In this document: one piece after another, positions 56,789 through 64,000 of the stretch
Layout of the letters: each line of letters begins with the position of its first letter
How positions within the stretch are numbered: position 1 is the stretch's first letter
Notes under the pieces: model-generated
Databases searched by the model: none
What the model was told of the DNA's origin: nothing
What the model saw: the letters and a program-made list of their open reading frames with translations, nothing else
Source: Lactarius indigo
Taxonomy: Eukaryota; Basidiomycota; Agaricomycetes; Russulales; Russulaceae
Reading direction: 5' to 3'
Length of the DNA: 64,000 nucleotides
Assembly: GCA_025766275.1 (NCBI GenBank)
Contig: JAFKAC010000003.1
Location: 868,001-932,000, forward strand
Made by a program: the position numbers and the translations under genes

Positions 56789-58651
56789 TGAAAACTGAGA
56801 TGGACTCTAAAATGAAAATCGAAGAGGGCAAGGTGTTGGAATGATCCCCGCGTTGGGCCTGCACACGGACTTGACCAGAGGTGGAAGTCTAAACGCCGAA
56901 AATGTGAATCTCCCCACGACTGGGCCGCTCGAGCTGACTACTAGCAGATGAGGTAGAGATTCTGATCCTCACGGAGCACGGCCAGAGTAAGACGAAAAAG
57001 TGTACGAGGTAACTGTGACATCCGTATCACCAAGCGACCTTTATAACGGAAATAAAAATATGTATATTAATCGAGCAACGGAAGAGAGCCTGGAACATAC
57101 CGCCACAACTTCAAGTCAAGAATACCCTCGACGGATGAGCGTCGAAAGGGGATTGGGCCACTGTAGGGCCGTCCCGGCACCCTTCCCCGCGGGCCATCTC
57201 ATGGCAACAAAATTAGGAGGGGTCAAAAATGTTCACCCGCCTAAAATTCTGAGATCTTTGGGTTGCGGGGAAACCCACAAGGATAAGATATACGATGATG
57301 TTCCCCCATTTACAATGTTCCGTGGACGCCCCCGCCGCGGCCGTCTCGTGATGACAAAGGTGGGAAGAATTGGAAGGAGATGGTCCGGTGCACATTATCT
57401 CGCATGCGGCCCCGACTCGGAAAACACTAACCAACCGATTGCCGTAATTTTCAAGGTGGAGGCGAAGGGCTGAGCACTCAGCGTCTACCAGAGAATAGTC
57501 TGCAGGACGAATACAGAATGGGCAACTCGAGGAGTGCTGGCATTACAAATGTCATTAAGGTGGAATTGATGAGAATTAAAGTTCAGAAGAGTATTGCGAC
57601 GCCGCCCCAGTTTCTGCCAGTAGATTGTGTTCATCGTACACGTCGTGGTCGTGTGAGGGGTCCGAGTGGAACGGACGGAACTAACAAAATCAAAGTTAAA
57701 CCTTGCTTATGGGGCCCTCCATAGGGAATCGACCTGGCCTGACAGCACAACCTCCGATGTTGATGCGGGTGGATTCTTGTCCACCCGTGGGGCTGCACTG
57801 TGCACAGGTATCTGGAACCAATCCCTAAACATCAAGGTTCGAATTGCAATGCAGATCAACTTTGATCTCATAAAATTTTCTCGCAAGAGAGCAGATGTCA
57901 ATGGCACTACGATTGGCCCACCTAACCTAACTCCTAAAAAACTGCTCACACGAGCGAATTTCGGCTCAGGGCCATGACCGAATGGATACGATGACCTCAC
58001 CTCAGCCAGTTTCGCCTTTTGGGAGCGCCATGTCGTCAATTGTCAACACAGTTCTTGTCTCGGACTGTTCCGAAGGAGAAATCCTAGGAGGAATGGGCCT
58101 CTATATGTGAGGTGTAAGGTGTAGAGAGGATAGGGAATGACACATCTCGTTGGAGCAGAAGGACAGTAGCAAGATGTGGTTCGTTCCGGAAACGCCCATC
58201 GATGAGAGTGCTTGCGCGGGTGTTACCGGGGGGTTACCCACAGACTCCATCGGGGTATCTCTCTCATTTCGGCAACGCTAATCGCCAGTCACGCTTGAGC
58301 ACTACTTGAAAGAAGGATGTAGACTATCACATATCGTGCGTGAGCAGGTAGTGCGGATGTAAATATCGGTGATTACTGTGCCCAAGACTGTGCCTACCAA
58401 TGTCCACTGCCCTCGCTGCCTAGAAGTATTACAAATCCCTGCTCAATGGCTAGCCCAATTCTCTGTTGTTTTCTCGCCACAATGTATCAGTTGTGAATTA
58501 CGATAACTCGGACGCGAAGAAGCTCAGGTGAGCATCTTGTGCGGCATTGTCTAACCGAACCGGTGGCAGAGTCGCTTCGGAGCCGGCTAGGCGGTGTGAA
58601 CCCATTTGGGAGGTGTCCGTGTACATTCTCTTCTCCCTTTCACCCACTCGA
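56789..58651. other. Gene-poor stretch before the myosin light chain gene
   Basis: About 1.9 kb. The short frames at 57000-57470 and 57518-57980 show no recognisable domain. Around 58540 begins the leader of the light-chain gene, whose frame is open upstream of the chosen ATG, but the extra codons match no family sequence. Confidence 0.45.
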
Positions 58652-59364
58652 ATGTCGCGCTACCCGAGTCATCTCTCGCCGAACATCACACCTACAAAGT
58701 CTACAAAATCTCAGAAATCACGCGCACGCCGAGAGCCATCTGGTGTTTTCTCTCTTTTTCAGCCTCAACAGATCCAGCAGTTCAAGGAAGCCTTCTCCCT
58801 CATTGACCAGGACAGGGATGGTTTAGTCGGGGAACGAGACTTGAAAGATACCTTCGCTAGCTTAGGTGCCTGGCCCTCACGCTAAATGCCGTGGTTACGT
58901 GCTTATTCCTTTCGCGGTCAGGCATCGTGCCGTCAGCAGAGATGATGGAAGAGTTGCTCATGTCACGTCCGGGGGAAGGCGGCGCACAACCACCTTCAGA
59001 AAATACGCACGACCGCGGGATCAACTTTGCTATGTTCTTGACCATGATGAGCGAGCACCTTTTCGAGTTCGATGCCGAAGTGGAGCTGTTGGAAGCGTTC
59101 TCATCCTTCGACGAGTCCGACTCGGGGACTGTGAAGTGTGACGAAATGAGAAAGTGGCTGAGCGAGACCGGTGATAGGATGAACCAAGCGGAAGTATGTC
59201 GATTATTACCTTTCTAAAATCTAATTGAAAGGCCCCCTTTTTTGTAGATTGACAGGTTCCTGAAGGGTTCGTTCACTGATCGTCAAGGAAACTTTAACTA
59301 CAAAGAATGGGTGAAGGTACTTCGAGTAAACGAAGACGATAACGGTACGGAGGCCCAGGCGTAG
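58652..59364 (+). CDS. Myosin II regulatory light chain (EF-hand)
   Basis: Binds the neck of myosin II for cytokinetic ring and cortical contraction (fission yeast Rlc1-like). Start 58652 (MSRYPSHLSPNITPTKS) was chosen over upstream in-frame codons because the MSRY...SPTK-type N-terminus followed by KSRARREPSGVFSLFQPQQIQQFKEAF is the usual one; the RxPSG-type serine lies in a phosphorylation-like position. The first EF-hand DQDRDGLVGERD is good, the others are degenerate: DESDSGTVKCDE and KGSFTDRQGNFNYKEW. Introns: 58866-58921 (joins SLG to IVPSAEMMEELL) and one near 59191-59248. Stop 59362-59364. About 199 residues. Confidence 0.92.
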
Positions 59365-61281
59365 ACATGACCCGTCTTGTGGTCTATGTACACGACGAGG
59401 GGCGGCTGTGTATTTTTTTCGATGGTCCGTGACCAGTGGCCTCAGTTTCATTCCCTTATTGACGTACACTTAGCTGGCTTTCACTTTGTATTTGTATGCT
59501 AGTAACTTCGCACACATACCTATCCAACGCTTTTAAAAAGGCCTGAGAATCGCGCAGAATGGGTCACGCGATCCCAAAGTACCTTCGATGTTGTTGTCTC
59601 CGCGTTTTCTCTCGGCGTCATGCAAGGTTGCCTCGCCGTCATTCTATCTATAAATCGGTAGAGACCTCCAATCGATCAGCAAAGTTCTTGCCGTCGCCCA
59701 ACTCTTCTTTGGCCCTAGCCGCAATGAATAACGGTTCGCACGCCCAGTCTGGCGATTCTGTGCGTTCAACCTGCGCGAAGTGGAACTCATATTCACGCCC
59801 GTTGTTTTCACGCCACCTGAATATGTGGTGGGTGATCCAGTCGGCTTACCTTTTTGCTTGATTTGTTGGAGACAGCCTACTTCCCCCCAGTGGTGCGCAC
59901 ATTTCATTGTTCATGACGGCAGACGGGTTTACCCAACTCAGTGGCGTATGCCTAGGCCCTGTAGTATCGCTGTCCTTGTCATGATATGGTACTTCCAGCG
60001 ATACTTCGGCCATCGCGACCATTTACAAATGCAGCCTCACCCAAATCGATATTGATATAATGAAATATTATTATATCTTTTTTCATGGGTAATTGGCCAT
60101 CAAGGTATTGGCACCGCGGTCAATGATACCGAACTCAGATCATCCACCAGCCAGTTGCGTCCTATTATGCGGGTAGGCGTTCCCACTAGCCGCCACATCA
60201 GTTCTGGTCAATTTGTCACCACCCGCCCATCCACCAGTGAATACACGCCCATGAGCCCGGATCTTGCCGAGGAGTTTGGCTGCCAGTGCGGTCATCATTT
60301 CCTACACAACGTAATCCATTCATCCACGCTTCCTTCCTTATTCTCTACACATCCCACTCGCTGTCCTTAAACGCCACTTATTTCCTTCAACGAATGCGAG
60401 CGTGACATCGTGGGAGCCAGCAAATCACCCTTCGTTTATTTCGGTGAGTATTCAGTGAGTCACCGTACTCAGTCATACCTTACCCTCTTTCCTTGCCTCC
60501 GCGGCCATATTACTTTACTCCAGACATGGTTATACTATCCATCAAGTTTATCACAGCTACGTGTATGATCCTCATTGTTCTCGGGTGTTGGAACCGCATC
60601 ATTGACTGTTTCAAGGGCTGTTTCCAAAAAGACAATGAACCTTATTCCGTCTGCCTGAACATGGCACCCATCACCACCTTTCTCCAATCGGGTCAAATTA
60701 ACCTCGTTGGTTCATGTGGGTTCTTCTTTCCAATAGGGACCAGACGGTCGTGTCTCTTTGTGGGGGTTTCTTGTGTCGAATGCGCAAAATTGCCTCTGCC
60801 CCTCCCTACCACATTCGTACTTTCTGCTTCTGATTGCTGACTGCTATCCACCGCACAAGTAAAATTCTCAGGCAGACGGGAGGCGAATATCCTTCGGAAA
60901 TATACATTCTCGCCAAATTTAAATTTCGGGGCGATAGAGGGAAAAATCGGGCAGACCTGGGCTTCCTATACCCTGTTCACGGTAAAACATTGAAGGGGAC
61001 GTCGATATCATAGGGCTGACGAGTCCATTCGATAGTCTAATTTCCCCTATACTTTGCATACTACTATCACCAGCCGTAGCAAGTGTCCGAGTGCGTGTGC
61101 CGTGTATTTTGAGGTCTACAGTGAGAGTACAGTAAGTTGAAGTCGCGTCTTGGCAGCGCGCAAAGACCGCCACGTGCGAGCCGGGAAGTCGACTTATCAG
61201 ACACATTCCATCCCAATCTGCGATTGATAAACCCGGGGTGTGTGTTAATGCCCACCGCCCAGTCGGAGTTGTCTTTCTATC
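59365..61281. other. Gene-poor stretch between the light chain and SRP9 genes
   Basis: Nearly 2 kb. Several short frames on the plus strand (59559-60060, 60493-60840) look transmembrane-like or Cys-rich in places (a hydrophobic stretch near 60540-60590), but none matches a family I know and no convincing exon chain was found. Could contain an unannotated small gene. Confidence 0.45.
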
Positions 61282-61790
61282 ATGGTGTATATCAGCTCGT
61301 GGCAAGAGTATCAGGAGGCTGCTGAAAACTTGTACACAAGCTCGCCACGAAAGGTATGCCTCTGTACTGCGCCAGTCGCACTCTCGCGGTTATACTGACG
61401 TCTGGAAGACCCGGTACAGCGTAAAATGGAAATCATCAGAGGGGAAACTTGTCCTCAAAATCACTGACGACGTGACAGTGCGTTTTTATTGTTGTTGTTG
61501 TAGTCCTTTACCCTTAAGCGTGTCCGCTTGCTCAAAAACAGTGCCTGAAGTTCAAAACACATTCTTCTATCTTCCTTGGCCGCTTCGAGGCGCTGAATCG
61601 CTCTCTGATCCAGAGAATGACGAATAGTCCCCTAAAACCTACTCCAACAACCCATTCGGCGCCTCCCCCGCAGCAAGCCATTGCGGCCTCTCCCGTCATA
61701 CAGGGTGGAAACCTATCCGAAGCCCCGATCCCGGTATCAGCACCTTCCGGAGGGGGCGTGAAGAAGAAGAAAGGGGGGAAGCGAAAATAG
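61282..61790 (+). CDS. SRP9: Signal recognition particle subunit SRP9 (SRP21-like)
   Basis: Subunit of the Alu domain of cytosolic SRP, which pauses translation of secretory proteins. Start 61282 (MVYISSWQEYQEAAENLYTSSPRK), then two introns: TRYSVKWKSSEGKLVLKITDDVT and CLKFKTHSSIFLGRFEALNRSLIQRMTNS. These follow the SRP9 consensus (W-EF-xAAE-LY, P-KTRY, KWRH-GKL-LKVTDD, CLK-KT). The gene continues with a Pro/Ala/Ser-rich tail ending in GGVKKKKGGKRK; stop 61788-61790. About 129 residues against about 86 in mammals, the excess being this basic tail, common in fungal SRP9-21. The ATG at 61282 fits because the preceding frame does not extend the family match. Confidence 0.93.
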
Positions 61791-62019
61791 GAATTTAGCA
61801 ACTGGCTGGTTTCTCTGAACGGAACGCATGATGTGTGGAGGTGCGGATAACGTCGAACTCGCAGTGCTAGGGTCTGTATTCAACTTAGATGTCTATTCCA
61901 CATCCCCCTGTGAGGTACCATTTGCCGCAAGCTATAATTACAGGTCACAGATTTGACTTTTTTCCGGCGGAGTCGCCCTCTTCGCCACCCAAAACGAGGT
62001 GCCTGCCACGTCGCCAACC

Positions 62020-63691
62020 TCACAAGCCAAGAAGTACACCTGATGGCTCTAGGCCCTCGAAATTGTCGGAAAATCCTTTGTAGATCAGGTTACCTCGAAG
62101 AAAGGTCCGCTCCACTCTCCCGGAGAGTACCTGGCCTTCGTATGGCGTGAGTTTGTTTTTGAACTGAAGCGATCCTTGCGTGACCTGACTCTGCGTTCAG
62201 AGGAATGGAGCCCAGAAAGATGGGGACCTCACGATGTATTCAGCATCCGGGTCCCAAATGATCAAGTCGGCGTCATATCCAACCGCGACCTTTCCCTTCC
62301 TATCGGCGAGACCCGCGTGACTTGCGGTTGTCTGGCTCGTCCATTGTAGAACCGTTCCGATGGGCACGTTACGCTTCCGTGCCTCCGTCCACAGCAGACT
62401 CAAACCAAGTCCGAGTGTGCTTATGCCTCCCCATGCTCTCATGATGTCGCCATCGTCCAGCTTTTTCAGCTCCGCAACGCACGGACTATGGTCTGAGACG
62501 ACACAGTCGATAGTTCCATCGAGCAAGGCGGCCCATAGTGCCTCGCGATTCGCGTCGTCTCGAATTGGTGGGCAACATTTAAACTCGGGGCGGCCATCGG
62601 GGATGGTACCTGAGGCCAGGCAAAGGTAATGAAAGCATGTCTCAACAGTGAGCTTCTGGCCGGCAGCCTTGGCGCCGCGAATGATCGGCAGGGCACTCGC
62701 TGCAGAAAGATGCACGATGTGACAACGGAGGGTGGGATATTCCCTCTGCAGATCGGCGATGCGCGAGATAGCATCTACCTCAAATGCTTCTGGACGCGAG
62801 TTGAGAAATGTGCCGTACCGCGTCGGGTCTTCGAGAGTCGGCGGCCCAGAATGATTGTCCACCTCGGCATGAAACAGGAGAACAGATCCCGTATCCTATT
62901 TTCTTGTCGGCCGAAACACTCCGGAAGATTACTGCGGACACCCTCGTACCTTGAGCGCGTCCATAGCTGGTCGCAAATCACTTTCAGAAACGCAAGGGAA
63001 TTCCTATATGGCCGATTGTTGAGCACGCATGAGAGACCAGCCAGAGGTATCTACCTCGACACCGCTTTCAATCATGAAACATTTAAATCCCTTGACATCA
63101 GCGTCGACCAATTTGATCAATTCGCCCTGGGCAGGCACCGTGAACCTCATAAACAATCCGGGAAAATAATATAATATGTATACTTGATTGCCGGGAATTA
63201 CACCACCCCAGAATGCGACATCTGTCCAGCATTGCGAGCGCGCCGCATGACGCTTAACTTCAAGATTTTCCACCGAGGTCGTTGGTGGTATCGAGTTGAG
63301 TGGCATGTCCACAACCGTGGTGACCCCCCCAGATGCTGCTGCGCGAGTGCCTGTCCAAAATCCTTCCCAGTCCGTCCGCCCGGGTTCGTTAAGGTGTACA
63401 TGCGCGCTGAAATAGTATTCACCCGAGTGATTGGACACGCGAACGACTGGTCCAAGATTGCACGTACTCGACTAGCCCCGGAAGGAGATACTTGTCGTCG
63501 TCAACTTCCACCCAGTGATTGTCTGTGATCTCAGGATAATCTGTCCTGACAAGCCGTTCCGTGTGGACCTCGATTATCTTTCCTGTCTTCGCAGAGACCA
63601 GGACAGTTGCAGGCTGCGGTACCTGGGATCCAGGAAGTAGTACATTGTTTCCTGTGTAGACTCGAGTATGGACGTCAATCGTGGCAGCCAT
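62020..63691 (-). CDS. Allantoinase
   Basis: Hydrolyses allantoin to allantoate in purine/ureide nitrogen use. Start 63691 ([21 protein letters not shown]) is preferred; an in-frame ATG at 63739 adds 16 residues. Exons join [27 protein letters not shown] (metal HxH), then [35 protein letters not shown] (carboxylated lysine region), [81 protein letters not shown], and [20 protein letters not shown] 48-nt intron then joins [20 protein letters not shown] and [13 protein letters not shown]; stop 62020-62022. Metal His/Lys/Asp residues are all present. About 470 residues, normal. Confidence 0.94.
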
Positions 63692-64000
63692 CGTACAAGT
63701 GTGCTGGCGTGTCCTGGTTAGGGTTCCCTTTGTCGTCATGGTTCCTCACTCGACTATCATACAGTAGTAACTTATGGGCTCGTCAGATTGGCCCATCACG
63801 CGCCTCTGTGCTCTACCATCGCTCCACCGTGGTGCGATTGCAGTGACAGTAATCCGTGAACAGCGGCAATCGTCTAGAGTCTGAATGAGTACGTGGCTTG
63901 GCTACGGTCACGGTTGTGATTCGAAACACAACAGACGCTGCTTGGGATCATTCTACGCTTAAGCGCTGCTGCCCGAGTACTTCAAGGAATACGCACGTGC
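63692..64000. other. Right-edge intergenic, nothing recognised
   Basis: Upstream of the allantoinase start. A small hairpin (63913-63932) is present but no gene is seen. Confidence 0.5.

Noticed and set aside
63913..63932. tRNA T-arm-like hairpin (6-bp stem around ATTCGAAA)
   Set aside because: No matching D arm, anticodon arm or acceptor stem nearby; treated as a chance hairpin.
1..64000. CRISPR array, rRNA operon or prokaryotic operon structure
   Set aside because: No regularly spaced direct repeats of CRISPR type and no rRNA-like sequence seen; spliced genes throughout indicate a eukaryote. The regular repeats in NLR2 are ankyrin codons.

Overview
The window is nuclear DNA of a filamentous basidiomycete fungus, most likely an agaricomycete. 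The genes carry many short GT-AG introns of about 48-76 nt with CTRAY-type branch sites. The protein families are typical of that group: large Goodbye-NACHT-ankyrin NLR proteins, a LysM secreted protein, a PalI-type membrane protein and DHA1 and MCT transporters. The order cannot be fixed from sequence reading alone. All assignments come from reading translated exons and recognising family motifs; no database search was run.

Left part (1-17 kb): a left-truncated unknown gene on the minus strand; a long pyrimidine-rich non-coding stretch; a Pumilio/PUF RNA-binding protein (+); a vacuolar-type serine carboxypeptidase (+); a 3.1 kb gene-poor stretch; an aminoglycoside-phosphotransferase-like kinase (-); and elongation factor 2 (-), whose first two coding exons are 5 and 14 nt.

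Centre-left (17.9-29.3 kb): the accessory part and the most interesting region. Two tandem paralogous NLR/STAND genes (Goodbye domain, NACHT ATPase, ankyrin repeats) lie head to tail, each followed by a homologous decayed stretch, so a 5-6 kb unit has duplicated. In both genes the Walker A loop is encoded by a 25-nt microexon. In the ankyrin arrays three GTGAGT...ACAG segments of 54, 60 and 57 nt lie in frame. Two hold the only TAG codon interrupting the ankyrin frame. Removal of the third restores exactly 33-residue ankyrin spacing.

Centre-right (29.3-43.3 kb): a PalI/RIM9-like membrane protein (+), a signal-peptide-bearing agmatinase-family ureohydrolase (-) head to head with the Pol I/III subunit RPAC1/RPC40 (+), a LysM secreted protein (+), a beta-trefoil-like protein (-) with a GC-AG intron, a decayed LINE retrotransposon (-) and a DHA1 MFS transporter (+) with a second GC-AG intron.

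Right part (43.3-64 kb): compact housekeeping genes, several in head-to-head pairs: DCAF11/LEC14B-like WD40 with TBL1-like WD40; RAD7-like with an unknown nuclear protein; mitochondrial uL13 with a Bax-inhibitor-1/GHITM protein. Then come an MCT-type MFS transporter (-), a myosin regulatory light chain (+), SRP9 (+) and allantoinase (-). The unexplained remainder is in the gene-poor stretches (0.8-4.3, 9.5-12.6, 37-38.7, 56.8-58.6 and 59.4-61.3 kb).
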